Assembly: GCA_002943765.1 (NCBI GenBank)
Contig: PQWQ01000028.1
Location: forward strand, 310,001 to 374,000
Direction of reading: 5' to 3'
Length of the DNA: 64,000 nt
Source: Psoroptes ovis
Lineage: Eukaryota > Arthropoda > Arachnida > Sarcoptiformes > Psoroptidae
Part shown: positions 37,723 through 51,700 of the stretch, in pieces
Position numbering within the stretch: the stretch's first letter is position 1
How the letters are laid out: the number at the start of each line of letters is the position of its first letter
The notes under the pieces: model-generated
The model's database searches: none
What the model was told of the DNA's origin: nothing
The model's input: only the letters and a program-made list of their open reading frames with translations
Made by a program: the position numbers and the translations under genes

Positions 37723-39749
37723 AAAATGACAAAATGATAATGAAAATTCTTATTTCATTCATACTTGTAAATATTGTAGGGGGATTATTATTTGTGGATA
37801 TTTTTCACTTTGAAAATGATCTTCTTAGTTGATGATCTTAGTGTTTTAAGCTTATTTTATTACACGGCACAAGCCACTTATTCACTTAGTTTCGATACCT
37901 GTCATGTTTTTGTGTTTTGTTAGATTGAATTCATTCATATTTTTTCATTGATTCGTGTAATCTTTGAATAATTTTTATTGGAGTTCATTTTTTTCTTCAT
38001 AGTAAAATTCAATAAATGGAAAAAAAAAATAAATGATGACGAGCTTCGGAAGTTTGATAATGATAATGATGAAGGAAAAAATCCGTAGAAAATTATCATT
38101 TTTATTGATATGAATATGAATTTGAAAAAATTGCTCAAGAAATCATTGAATTTTGATTTTCATCCATTTAAATTATTGAAATATCAATCATCATATCTGT
38201 GTGTAATTTTGCCATGTTTCAATATGTTTTGAAATTCAGATGATTCAGAAAACAAATTCGAATTTTGACCAATAAAAACAATTGTCATTTTAATCATTGT
38301 TATTATCATTGAAATTAATTATTATTCGAAAGTAATTATCATTCAATCATTATCTATCCATTGCCTTGAAGCTATTTTCTATTTTGAAATATTTTGAAAA
38401 TTATAATTGATAATTACAATACTAACGTTTACAAAGGTTTGCTACTTTCTATGGGTGCTCATTATCTTTATAATAATCAATGGGTATATATCGATGATTT
38501 CGAGTCTGACTACCGAGTTTGATTCATTGTTATTGCTATTAGATAAATATTTGATTGAATATCATGAAATGTCTGACACCGATAAACATGTGTATAAATA
38601 TTTTTTTCTTTGATGATAATTTGTTTTGTGTATTCACCATTTAACAAAAACATGTCATAATTTCCTTTTGTGTCAAACTTTATATAAACAAACATATCAT
38701 TTGATTGACATAATTGACCCTTATTGTAAGCATGAAATTGCTTTTATTCCATCCAGGTATCTGCATGGAAAAAAGGAAACAATGTAAAAAACACCTATAA
38801 TCTTATATTTACCCTCATAATCATCATTATTATCATCTATCGAATGTGTGCGTTTGTGTGTTTGTGTGTGGTGTAATCAATAAAATAATGTTGATATTCG
38901 ATACCGCCTTAAATGTATGAATATAAATTGATGGTTAATTATTATTTTCGACCATAAAAAATGAATAAAACAATAGCCTGTCATCGATTATCATATAATA
39001 TGAATATGAAAATTTCATTGATTTTACGCGCATTCACTGATACATAGTTTAGTCAATCGATGACTAGATGATTTGATGAAAACAAAAATGAATTGTTTAG
39101 GTCTTGTTATGTGTCAATCATTGAAATGTCAAATTTCGACGATCCTTCATCACTACCGATCCCTTCGATTAAATCAAAGTTGAAATCAAATCACACACAA
39201 TGATTGAATTGCCGTATATAATTTACGATTATTTGCGTATATTGTTTTCAAATCGTACCAGTAGAAATTGAATAATGCTGGCTCGCTTGTCATGTTTGTT
39301 TTTTTTATTCATTTCATTCAGTCAATATTATTTCAATTTTGAACAAAAGAATTCTTTTTAAAGATGTTTTTTTATTATCATCAGAGAATTGAAAATTGAA
39401 AATGAAATCAATTTTTTTCTATTGAAAATGATTTTGAGTATAAAGGATTTATATTGTTTTTCGAGTCTATTTGTTTGGTTGCAAATGCTAATTGATCACT
39501 TTGATTATTATTATTGTCGTTGTTTTGTTGTGTTTCACTATTCACAAATTCATTCATCTTAAATCAATATTATCATAGATTTTCTGTACAATATTTGTTA
39601 TTTTTAAAATTTTTAAAAATATTTAAAAAATATAAAAACGATGAATGTTTTGGAATGTATGGGTGGTAGGTGTTGAATTATATAAATATGTGTTTGTTTT
39701 ATGTATATAAATATTTTCAATTATATATTGATGAAATAAAATGACAAAT

Positions 39750-39755
39750 TTTATT
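39750..39755 (-). terminator. Likely polyadenylation signal of the SIX1/2 gene
   Basis: TTTATT on the plus strand, i.e. AATAAA on the minus strand, about 54 nt after the SIX1/2 stop codon. Confidence 0.4.
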
Positions 39756-39808
39756 TATATATAAATGTATATATAGAAATCTTAAATATTAATTTAAAGA
39801 ATAAGGAA

Positions 39809-42800
39809 TCAAAATTGTGGTCTAGCTGCACCGCTAAATGCGGCAACAGCAGCAGCCATACTGGCACCATATTTACTATAACTATCGAATGCTGATGGAT
39901 TCGCCGCAAGTGATGCAGCTGCTGATGATGATAATACGGAACTCAATTGAAACATTGTTTCCGCATTCGATACGGCACCTGCAGCAGCATGATGCATGAC
40001 TAGAGCGGATGGTGCAACATCAGCCAAATGATGATGACCAGCATTTGATACAGCAACTGCATGATGTAATGGATGATGGCTAAAATGACTTTGAGTCACT
40101 GGATGTTGATGATGATGAGGATGATGAGAACCGAAACGGAAAGCCGAATGCGGATAACCCATTGCTGAAGACATTGATGTTACTGCCGATAAGGCTGATT
40201 GACTACCAAGGTTTGCACTAAAACTATTGGATCCACCTCCGGCTGCCGTCAATGAAGTACTACCTGTGCCAGAACTATCGATGAGTCCATTTGCTCCAAT
40301 ATTATTATTGAGATGATTGGCTAATGCAGAGAAGGCTGACAATTCTGGTGATGTGCTATTTGTACCGTTCAAATTTAACAGTGTCGAAGATGTCATATTA
40401 TTTGCGGTCGTTATTGCTGTTGCTGTTGTATTCAATTCATTGCTACTGTTTGTACGTTCAGAATTTCCTTCCTCAAATTCGTCATCACTTGAATCGGCAC
40501 CCGAGCGTGAAGAATCATTCGTCACTTTGACCGAATTTTTTCCCAAATTATGTTTATCATTCGAATCTCTACTGTCAGTAATGATTCATTTCAAATTTTG
40601 AAAAATTTCAAAATTGAAAATTGAATACAATCCAAATCATGAATAATCGAAAATGAACACAAAAAGTATTGTTACTTACGTATCTTTGGCTTCCGCTGCT
40701 CGATCCCTTTGCCTACGATTCTTGAACCAATTGCTTACTTTTGAATGAAGATTATAAATGTTGATTGACAAATATTACTAAGATTGTATTAATTATTGCA
40801 TACCTTGAGTTGTAGTTAAACCGGTTGCTTCAGACAGATCTCTTTTCTCTCTTGGCGATGGATATGGATTCTGTGAATACCATTCTCTTAGTACATTGCG
40901 TGATTTTTCTTTGAAACAATATGAAGTTTCTTCACCATCCCATATTGTTCGTGGTAATGGAAATTTTCTTCGTATACGATATTTACCAACAGCTCCTAAT
41001 GGTCGGCCACGTGCACGTTCAGCTTCAATATAATGAGCTTTCAGCCATAATGATTGCAATTTTGGATGTGAACTTGGACTATAATTATGACTTTCAAGAA
41101 TTTTATACAATTCTTTAAAATTTCCTCTATTTTTTAAAAAAAGATTGAATCAAAGAATCAGGAATTTAATTCAATTTCATATATATCATATTGTATTGAA
41201 CAAATGAATAACATGAACCTGGCAATTAAAATTGAAATGCTTGTCATAATTATCATCATCATTTCTGATCATTATCATCATCATCATCATCATCATCATT
41301 ATTATTATGATTAAATTGAAAGCTTTTTAAATTTAAATGTGCACACCATCACCACCACCACCACCACCACTCATACATGAAATAAAACAAAACGAAGAAG
41401 GAACGAAAAAAAATTCAATTCAAATTCATACAACTGTGCTATTATTATTATTATTATTCTAATATGGTTTATCATCGTGAAATTTGATATTTATTTATTT
41501 AAATTCTTATTTCTTCAACGAAGCTTTGAACAAAAAAAAAAAAAAAATATTTCACTGATGAACACATTAAGCAAAATGAATGGCAAAAAATACGAACAAC
41601 CAAAAAAAACTTTGTGGCAAAAATAAATAAGTAAATTCCTTTTTATTTATGGTTTGGTTATGGTCCATATGATGATGATAAAGTGTATGATGATGCATTG
41701 AATACAACAAATCATCATCAGCAAAATTGATTGCCAAAGACATTCATTCGCTGCAATATTTTTGTTTGTATAAACCAAACATCAACAACAACAACAACAA
41801 GCAACCAAAATGGATAGGATCAAATATTTGATGATGATGGACATGGACAATTGTGCAAATTCATGAAGAAATTATAATGTTAATCAATGGAAGAATGAAT
41901 GAATGAATGAAAGAACCAAAGAAATGGTCCACAAACACAAATCAAACACTCGGAACCATTGTTTTTTTTATATTTTCGAACCAAATTGTCCGCATTTCAT
42001 TCAATGACGCTAATAGCAATAATAATAATAATTGTTTGTTTTACATTTTCATCAAACAAAAAAAATTCTTGTTTTATTTTCATTCTACATCATCATCATC
42101 AGTAATATGAATTTCTCAATGAATGGTATAAATGCCAATAATAATAATAATTTTGTCATCATTTCAATATTAAAAATGATGATGATGAAAATGGAGATGT
42201 GAATATTGTGGTGTTGTACACATTGTACAAACACAATAATATTCCATTTTTTAAATTCATTGTATGCGTGTTCGTATGTATTTTTTTGCTGACTATTACA
42301 AACTGCTTTCATAACTAATAATGAATGAATGAATGATATTCCCTGATTTTCAAATGCAAAATGCAGCGAGCGTTTTGCATTTTCGTTCTTCTGGATTCGC
42401 ATCAATGCTTGAAAGCACAACGCGAATCTATGTTGAAATGAAATTGAATATATGTATGCATGAACATTCAATGATTATTCGAAACATTTTCAAGAAGTAA
42501 TCGACAATGATTATAAAAGAATTTATTTATTTATTTTGATGAAGTATTTTCCCAAAAAATTCAAAATATTCGTTTTAAAAATGTTTATTCTTTGATTTTT
42601 CTGTCGCAAAGAATAAAGAATTCATTGTTTGTTTGTTTGTTTGTCCATTTTGGTATTTAAAATATTGACAATTATTCATCATCATCATCATCGAATCAAT
42701 GATGATTTTATTTACAATCATTTAAAATTCATTGAAGAATTCAATGAACAAGATTCATTCAATCTTGATGAATCGTTTAATAATGATGTTTATTATTATT

Positions 42801-43628
42801 CTAAAAAATTGAGAATAAATTCATCATCATCATTATTTGTGAAACAAAAAATGTTGTAATAATCATTTTTCTATGTAAATTTTGTAAAATCTAATGTAAT
42901 GATAATGTCTCTTAAAGTAATTTGTTGTTGTTTTAAGATTTTATTCAAAAATAAGAACATTTTCGCATTCATTTTTCAAATACAAAACATTTAGTGTATT
43001 TTTTGAATAGTGAGCAGATATTAAATTTCAAACGATTGAAATGATTAAATGAATGAATGAATGAAAATCAACTTACTAAAATAATGTTTTTTTTCATTTC
43101 AAAAAAAAAATTTTCAAAATTTTATTCATTTTCAAGTTTATGACCATTATGTTGATATTCGATGAATGAATGAATGAATGAATGCTTTCATAGACATGAA
43201 ATGTAATTTTATTTTGAAATTTTATAAGAAGAAAAAGTAAATTAAGATTTTTAATTATTATTATACAATAATAATGATGATATTTGCCAATCGTGTGGGC
43301 TTTGTAATGTTTTGAATTGAATAAATAGTTGAAACAAAAAACGTGATATTTGTCTATGAATGAACTTAACACGTTCTTGTTCATTTCATTTCAATTCATT
43401 TCATTTTTTCACTTTGAAAACATTGAAATTCATGTTCATATTTCAATATTCACATTTCAATCAATGAATTTTTAGTTTTTTGTTTTTTCCATTAAATATT
43501 TTCACATGTTTATTGTTTTGTTTTGTTTCGTTTTCATTATTCATAATGAATTCGTTTAATTTCATTCATTTCATTTCAAATAATGAATCATAATAAAATA
43601 ATACAAATTACAAGAATGTGATTCGTAA

Positions 43629-43676
<48 letters not shown>

Positions 43677-46600
43677 AATCAATCAAATTTTCAAAATTTC
43701 AATTTGTAATTTGTATGAATGAAAGGAAAAAAATATGAAATTATTTGAATGCAAATTAGTGTGATATTAATTTTGAATTTATACATTATTTGAAAGTATC
43801 AAAATGTACAAAGCTGTCCGAAAAGTTTTTGTCGATTATATCGTTGGAAATCAAGAGAAAATCGGCAAGAACTTATCGGACAACCTAATACATGAATGTT
43901 GAATGGATTTGAATATTCAATTTTTTTTTGTGATTGATTCAAATACGAGTTTTTCTGTTGTTTATTGTAATATTTGAAACATTTATATTCAAATCGCTTA
44001 ATCTTTGAATATAAATCTTGATTATCAATTGATTAGAATTTTTTTCCTTTTCAATATTAAATCCATTAATATGTATTAACATGTTCATTTGCTTTGTAGA
44101 AATACTCAAAATAATAATAATGATCATGATCATTGATCACAAACAATGTGTATAACAACAAAGGTTATATTTTGAGTAACGGTAAAATCTAAAAATCTAA
44201 ATCAAAACTAGTTCATTTTTTTTTTGTTTCGTTGTTGTTGTTCATTTGCAAAAATGATTTTTATCATCACACAAAGGTCAAAGGTTTCAAGTTTGAGTTT
44301 CATTTCATTTTATTTCGTTTTTTGTTTTGTTATGTTTTGTTTAAACCATTTTTGATTATTTTGATTATAATCACTTTATCATTTTTGAAAGTGAATGTTT
44401 CTTGTTTTTTCAAATATATTTTTAAGTGAAATGAAATGAAATGAAAATAAATAAATGAATTAAGATGATCAAGAGAAATGAAAAAAATTCAAGATCATAA
44501 ATGAACATGAAAATATATATAATAGGTTGTCCGAAAAGTTTTTGCCGATTATATCGTAGGGAATAATGAGAAAATCGGCAACAACTTATTGGACAACCTA
44601 ATATATTTGAAAACAGATGGAAATGAATGTAATTCTATTTTATTTTTTTCAAAATTTTCAAATTTGAAATATTTTGAAAATTTCGTTTGTTTCATTTCTC
44701 ATCTCTATCTACCATATATATTCACACACAAACACAAAAGACCGTTGATTTTTTTTCATTTCAAATGTTGCAAATGAATGAATATTTTTCAAAATTGTGA
44801 AAATAGCAAATGAACATTAGCAAAAATTATTAGGCTGTCCGGAAAGTTTTGGCCGATTATATTGTAAAAAATCATGAGAAAATCGGCAAGAACTTATCGG
44901 ACAACCTAATACATATGGTTGTTGCTGTGGTAAAACATACACACACACACACATACATCAAATGCTTGCAAATCACAAAAAATTTTGAATACATTTCAAA
45001 TGTGTATTTTGTTTTGTTTGTATTTGTATTTGGTAGATATTTTCGATGAGAGCAGAGAAAAAAAAAGTTTCATAATCGAATTTGATAAGAAATTTTTGAA
45101 ATTTTGAAAATCGAAAAAATTGAAATGAAATGAATGGTAATCATTTCAATGTGTGTGTGTGTCTATGAGTTGCTTGTGTTAGTAATTTTCCATACATACA
45201 TTCATTCATTGAAGCCAATGGCCATTTGTGTGTTTTATATATTTTGAAAAATTGAAAATGGAAAAAAACAAACAAAATACATTTGTCATAATTTATATAT
45301 TTTATATTTTTCACATTCATTTTTTTTATTTTTTGTCAATGAATCTATGACATTATCTTATCAATTATATTAATAATAATAATGATAATTATAATTATAA
45401 ATTGAAAATATTAATTTTTTCTTAAGAAAAAATAAATGAATGATTTATATATGTTAATACTCAACATTATTTATTATTTATGATTTATTTTTCTGTTTGT
45501 TTCTCTCCATCCACATATATATTCATGATTATCTTTGAATAATTATTATAAATAATATTAATTAATCAAAAAAAATGAATCAAAAAATTAAATTAGAATT
45601 CTGTTTTGTTTGTTTTTTGCATTGAAACAAAATGATTCAAAATGTCCAGCACATGAAAAATATAATTAATTGAAATCAATTTTTTTCGTTTCGTTCGAAT
45701 CTAAGAAAAAAAATCTGATTAGATAGTAATTAGAGCTAAATGAGAATTTTTAGCCACAGAAAAAATCAGAAATCTTGAATCATTTACGCTTATGTAAGTT
45801 TGAGTGTGTGTGTGTGTGTGTGTATGTCTGTCAATGTGTATGTGTTTGTGTGTGTGAATTGATATTTTTTCTGAAAATTTCTGCTAATCATTTTCTGATA
45901 AATCTCTTTAATTATCGTTCAATCATTCATTCGTACAAGCATACAAAACATAATGTTGAATATCATTTGTCAAATATTGTATTTTTGAATCTAAATACAC
46001 ATTCGAATTCATTAATCATTTGTGAAATATTATGATTGATAAAATTATTTCAATTTTTTTTTTGAATCATATCCAATTCAGGTTTTGTGGTGAGTCTATG
46101 GACATTTCCAAATCGGAAAAATAAAATGATTCAATAAATCCTTTCGATTTATGTGATATTTGAAAATGTCGTTTTTTTAATGTATTTAAAGTATTGATTT
46201 CAAATTTCTCATTCATTTATAATCATTTCTCTCTGTGTTTTACGAGTTTTCGATTGTTTTGTTTTGAATTTGTTTTGTTTTGATCTGTTTATTTTTGTAC
46301 TTTTACAAATATTTCATTCAAATCAATATGATTCATTCATTCGTTCATTCATTCATTGAAAACATATTGATATGATTTAAATATAATATTTTAGATACGA
46401 ACACACACACACACATACATAGAAAAATATAAATATTCATTATTCAAACACATAATGCACAACAACAAAATAAATCTAATCGATGCATTTTATTAAAAAA
46501 CTATGATTGCAATGAAATGAAATGAATTTTTCATTTGTTCAGATTTTTTATTTGTTTATATCACCAAATATCGAGAGATAAAAATATTAATATAAATAAA

Positions 46601-48762
46601 TAAATATATGAACATGAGTATATATGATTTAAATCACGATAATACTAATCACAATAATGATTAATTCAATGAATATTAATAATATAACAGTACAAAGTTT
46701 GAATATTTGTTGCTATTATTGATGATAATAATAGTAATGTTTTTAAAATGTTAAAGAAAATATTACCGACTTATTTGAATGTTTTTATTTTTGTAAGAAA
46801 AAAAGTGTATGTATGATATTCATGAGTATTTCAATGAATAGTGATCAAATTGATTCTTGATAAATTGATGATGACAATCGCGGGCTATTTTCCCAATATT
46901 TACATATTGTTCATATTCATTTGAAGCCATTCATTTCATTTGAAATAATTCAAATCATCATTTGAATTGAATTATTTACTTTCAGCGTTTTCAATTTGTA
47001 AAAGTATAAAGATACATATATTCAAAAAAAAGTGGTACATACTCATGCACATCATCATACATTGTTATATACTTGTACCGCAAAAATTAATATTTAGACA
47101 CGCGTACACACATTTAATTGTTTATTATTATTATTATTATTATGATTTGCCATTTATATTTTGACTTATTATTTATTTATTTATGTGATTGATTGATTTC
47201 AAGATTGAAAAAGTAAGAGCGAGAGAGCGAATCAAAATATTTAACCAAAAATAATCAAATCAAAATATTAAATGAATGAATGAAATCGTATCGGTGATGT
47301 GTTTTTTTTGAATGCCGACAAAATTGATTGGCAAAATTTATATTTGCATAAAATTTGGAATTTACTCATATTTTTGAAATTTTTACAAAGATAAAAAGTG
47401 TTTATTTTCTGTGCTTTGTTTTTTGTTTTTTGTTTATTCTGAAATGGCATGTTATAGCCAATAACAAATGAATAAATAATGTATATGGACATACATGGGT
47501 TTACATTCATTTCTTTTCTCAATAAACGATTCGTGGTAAAACAATTTTTTTTTTTTTTGATGCATTTTTCATTCAAATAAATAAATGAATGAATAAATGG
47601 TTAAACAACCGATTCTCATAGTAAATAATAATAATAATCATGAAAAAAAAAATGTAAAAGTGCCGACAATCAAGAAATTATTATTATTAATATTATTTGT
47701 GGCCAATGGTAAAATGTAAATATTGATTATTCTAAAGCAAACACACATTGAAATTAATGTATATAAACAGGCACACACACACGCACTAAATCGACTTGAT
47801 TGAATTTGAAAGCTGCTCAGTTATTATTATTATTGAAATTATTATGAATGGAACAAAGTTCAAAATTGTAAAAATCTAATGGATCTATGAATTTATTATT
47901 TATTGTTATTGCTAGTATTATTACTATTACTATCCATGATCAAAGGATCAAAGTGTTTTGTGAAGATAATTGTTGTTCAAATGTGAAATTGAATTTGGTA
48001 AATAGAGGTCACTTACCTATGGAATGCAACTAATGCTTTAGCTTTCAGAACAGATTCATTTTTATGTAATGGTTCACATGCTGGTAATGACCATAAGAAT
48101 CTTCCTAAACGTTCAATATTGCCCGATTGTTGTAATACTTCACACACGCATGCTACCTGTTCCTGTGTGAAGCCTAATGTTGGCAATAATATTGCTGGTG
48201 ATAATGAACTAGGCATATTTGTTGTTGTTGTTGCTGATGTTAATGAATGATTATGATGATGATTTAATTGTTGTTGATGTTGATGTTGAAGATGATTACT
48301 ACTATGACCACTGATTATGCTTGAAATAATGTTTCCTGTTGTGGTGGTTGTATTATTATTAATCGATGAGCTTGTATCGATCACACTATTTGTCAATGTT
48401 GTAATCAATGTCGATGATGAAGATGATGTTGATGATGATGCTATTGTTGAAGATGGCGATGATATCGATGAAATAGATGATGATGGTGACACTGATGATA
48501 AATGAGGTATTGTTGTTGTCGATGATGTTGTAGTCGTCGATGTCGTTGAAGATGTATGATGATGATGAACATGATGTAATGTTGTATTATGATGATGATG
48601 ACCACTTAAATCCAAACCGGCCATCGATGATAATGAACCGATTGCAGCAAATTGTTGTTGCTTTTGTTGTTGTTTCGAATCTTGTATCGATGATGATGAT
48701 GATAATGATATTATTGATGGTAATGAAGCATCGGCAGTCGTCGTCATATGTCCAACAATCAT
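39809..48762 (-). CDS. so: SIX1/2-type homeobox transcription factor (sine oculis)
   Basis: Nuclear regulator that in animals works with the Eyes absent coactivator in eye, muscle and sensory-organ development. Four exons on the minus strand (48762-48017, 41126-40804, 40737-40680, 40571-39809) join to 629 residues. The first 190 residues are Ser/Thr/His-rich. The SIX domain at about 197-310 starts GFTQEQVACVCEVLQQ and is nearly identical to SIX1/2, including LWSLPACEPLHKNESVLKAK and PRTIWDGEETSYCFKEK. The homeodomain (about 313-372) ends VSNWFKNRRQRDRAAEAKD, the SIX1/2 signature. The C-terminal part is acidic and then Ala/Ser/His-rich. Intron 1 (6,890 nt) splits the Arg codon of AFHR-GNF in phase 2. 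Intron 2 (66 nt) is the homeodomain intron in phase 1. Intron 3 is 108 nt. The ATG at 48762 is the first in frame; 48747 (MTTTADASLP) is an alternative. Large gene-free flanks and intron suggest complex regulation. Confidence 0.95.
43630..43675. repeat. Poly-A tract, 46 bases
   Basis: Uninterrupted A run in the SIX1/2 intron, about 135 bp left of a fold-back element. The left neighbour (TTTCATTT-rich) does not look like a retroposon body. Confidence 0.95.
43809..43888 (+). mobile_element. Fold-back MITE with mariner-like ends, copy 2
   Basis: 80 bp between TA dinucleotides (43807-43808 and 43889-43890). The left end GCTGTCCGAAAAGTTTTTG and the right end CAAGAACTTATCGGACAACC form inverted arms of about 28 bp, leaving a loop of about 22 bp. 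No coding capacity. Confidence 0.85.
44522..44601 (+). mobile_element. Fold-back MITE with mariner-like ends, copy 3
   Basis: 80 bp between TA dinucleotides (44520-44521, 44602-44603). The arms are AGGTTGTCCGAAAAGTTTTT and the inverse ending TTGGACAACCT, with CCGATT / AATCGG at the inner ends. Same orientation as copies 2 and 4. Confidence 0.87.
44830..44909 (+). mobile_element. Fold-back MITE with mariner-like ends, copy 4
   Basis: 80 bp between TA dinucleotides (44828-44829, 44910-44911). Starts TTAGGCTGTCCGGAAAGTTT and ends TTATCGGACAACCTAA. Only 230 bp separate it from copy 3. Confidence 0.87.
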
Positions 48763-51700
48763 CACAGTAAATTGATATTTCAATTACCGAAAAAAAAAGA
48801 ATCAAAGATGAACGGTATCAATATTGTTCGATGATAACTCGAAGAATTTTTGAAAATCTAAATTCGATCCAATTCAAATATTCAATTCATTATACGTTTG
48901 GTGATGAATGATTTGGTATTGAATTTTTAAATGGAGTCTCTCTTTTCTTTGAAAATACTTTGTTGCAAAACTCACATAAAACATTCTCATAAATCTCGAA
49001 TATTATTAATCAAATATCATCAAAGTGACATTTATTATTAACATTTGATACATATTTATATATCATTAAATGATGATCAAAAATGATTTCAAAGAAAAAA
49101 ACATGATCAATTATGATTCGATTTGTTCTACATTTACAAAAAAATGTGTTTTTTTTGGTGAATCCCATTATGGAAAATAATACCACCATAGAAAAACATC
49201 AAATTTATTTTTTTGTATCTTCATCAAATGGAATTAATCAAACTTTTGTATGATAATTTTTCTTCTATTATCTCCAACCAATAACAATATTGACAATATG
49301 AATGACTGTTAATTGTTGTTTTCCTCGGATTTATCAATTTACAAATGATCATTTGATTATTGAGATATTAATTTATTTTGAAAGACGATAATCATTGATT
49401 TATGAAATAGAAGATCAAACGGAAAATGAAAATGTGTGAATATCAAGAAGAAATAATTTGAAAATTGTAGGCGTCTATCTATTGTCGAATATGATACGAT
49501 ATATGAACGAATGTTTTTGAGTCATCGATATCTCGATCGAATACAAATTGATGATATTAATAATAATAATAATAATAATGATGATGATGATGATGACATT
49601 AACACAAAACATATATATTCATATTCAAAAAATAATGTAATTTGATGATTGTTGTTCATTATCAGAAATGAATGTTTTTTTTTTTCTTACATTTTCCGTT
49701 CATAATTTTGCAATTAACAAAGATGTTTTTTTTCAAAAACTTTATCTTTATGATTATTATTGTTCATTGGTTGTATGGTGTTATATATTGATCGTTGCTG
49801 GCAATTGATTGTATTGAATTTCCCAAAAAATTTTCATTTCACCGGACACAACAAATCAAGAAGAAAAATTTTTCGAAAAATCATTGATTCATCATTATCC
49901 ACAAGTATTATTACACAAGAATTATTGACAGCTGATCAGATGATATTTATTGTAAACGAAACATTTGAAAAATTTAAAAATTTACACACACATTTACAAT
50001 CAATTTTGAAATTATTATGATGTGAAAAGAATGATAATTATGAAAGAAGTAAATCATTCATATTCATCAAATAAAATAATGATGATGAATATTCATCTAA
50101 GAAATATCATTTATTATTATTCATAATTATAATTGAAATAATAATCATGACAATAATAATAGCGATTGATGATGATGATGAAGAAAAAAACTATAGACTC
50201 ACTCCTTTTTTTTCACTTATATTGTGTTGGGGATTGTTGTTGCTGAAGAAATTCAAAAAAAAAAACGAAGAAAAAGATTCATTTTATTAAAAAGTTTATA
50301 CACAAATATCAAATCAATGACGCCAAATGATGTAAATTTCAATATTTCAATATGAATACGGATTGCTTGTATGTATGAATAAATATATTCAATTGAATTG
50401 TTTATTTATTGCTGCCACCACCACCATCACCACCATCATAACAACAATCACATATAATAATGATATTCATTCGATGATGATAATAATGTTGATGATAATC
50501 ATCATTATTTCAATGGTTATTTATCGTTTGAAACCGCACACAACAATCATTATCATTGGATAGTATATGATTTGGTATTATATTATCATTATTATATCCA
50601 GAAGCCGATGTTTGATTTTCTTATGCTTGAAAATCATAGAAATATATGAATTTTGTTCATTTTCACATACGAATATCATAATACTATCATTGATGATTTT
50701 GAATATTTTTTTTGAACAGAGTTTTTATCTCTTTCATTCATATTGAATTGAATTGTCTCTCTCACATTTGCAATTTGCCATCTCTTCTTTTCGAGATAAA
50801 TAAATGAATGAATGAATGAGTTTGAAATGATTATCATCATCACATAATAATCATCATCATTCGATATTTTTCTAATGAACATGCAAACGAACATATATAC
50901 TTTTATCATAAACATGTATCATTTTATATTTCAAATGAAATACAAGTACAAATATCATCATATGGGGATATATATGAAAATTATTTTTAAATTAAGCTTC
51001 ACATACACACACACACACATACACATATGATAATATTGAAATTATATGCACAGATTTGTGTTAGAAATATAAAATATAAACTCTTTTCACAATTGTGAAT
51101 GTGTTGTTTCGTATAATGATGATGCTGATTATCATAGATTTATATTACATTACGTTACAACAACAACAACATATCAAAAAATATATCAAATATATTGACT
51201 GAATATATTTACTTGAATGTATTTTTTGGTGCATTTCCATATATTTATTCACATATATATGGTGATATTTATTTTTATATATTCATATCATAATGAATGA
51301 CACATACATTTTCAAATATATATATTTTTTGATTTTGGTTGAAAAATTAACCATTCTTGAAACCAGAATACTAATGTGAAAAACTGGCTTCAATCATTGA
51401 ACCAAAAAAAAAAGAATGAACAATTCAAGAATTTAACTCTTGTATTTGCTGTGTATTTGCATTTGCTGCATTTGTTTCGTAGCAAAAATAAAAAACTTGT
51501 ATAAATTACCATCACACATATCACAAACACAAACACATGGCGCAAGCGTTTCAATGAATATTTTAAATTGAAATTTTTTTTCCTAAGTGAAAAACATTTA
51601 TTTTCTAGGCGGAACTTAACATATTTCAATGCTTGAAATGAATGAATATTGAATGAATGAATACATCAAATGAATGAATCGACTAAAGAAAGAATCTTCA

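Larger units (their letters stand above)
25027..39808. other. 14.8 kb gene-free stretch between divergent SIX gene and SIX1/2
   Basis: A+T-rich DNA with many ATT, CAT and GT microsatellites. Open frames are short and rich in Phe, Ile, Tyr and Asn, as chance frames would be. No SIX3/6 exon, transposase or RNA gene was recognised. It follows the 3' end of SIX1/2 and probably carries regulatory DNA. Confidence 0.55.
41127..48016 (-). other. Large first intron of the SIX1/2 gene
   Basis: 6.9 kb, against 57-260 nt for all other introns in the window. It contains three fold-back MITE copies (43809-44909), a 46-base poly-A tract, GT-rich and CAT-rich microsatellites, and chance ORFs. No nested gene could be supported. 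It is a candidate location for enhancers. Confidence 0.8.

Noticed and set aside
25027..39808. Search for a SIX3/6 (Optix) gene to complete the cluster
   Set aside because: No SIX3/6-type exon (for example a GNWFKNRRQRDR-like segment) appears in any frame; it may lie outside the window or elsewhere in the genome.
42629..42859. Open frame in the SIX1/2 intron that looked like a nested gene
   Set aside because: It starts with TTG, is driven by CAT and AAT repeats, and has no promoter or poly(A) support.
49760..50020. 86-codon open frame upstream of SIX1/2
   Set aside because: No ATG at its start, no recognised domain, and composition like other chance frames.
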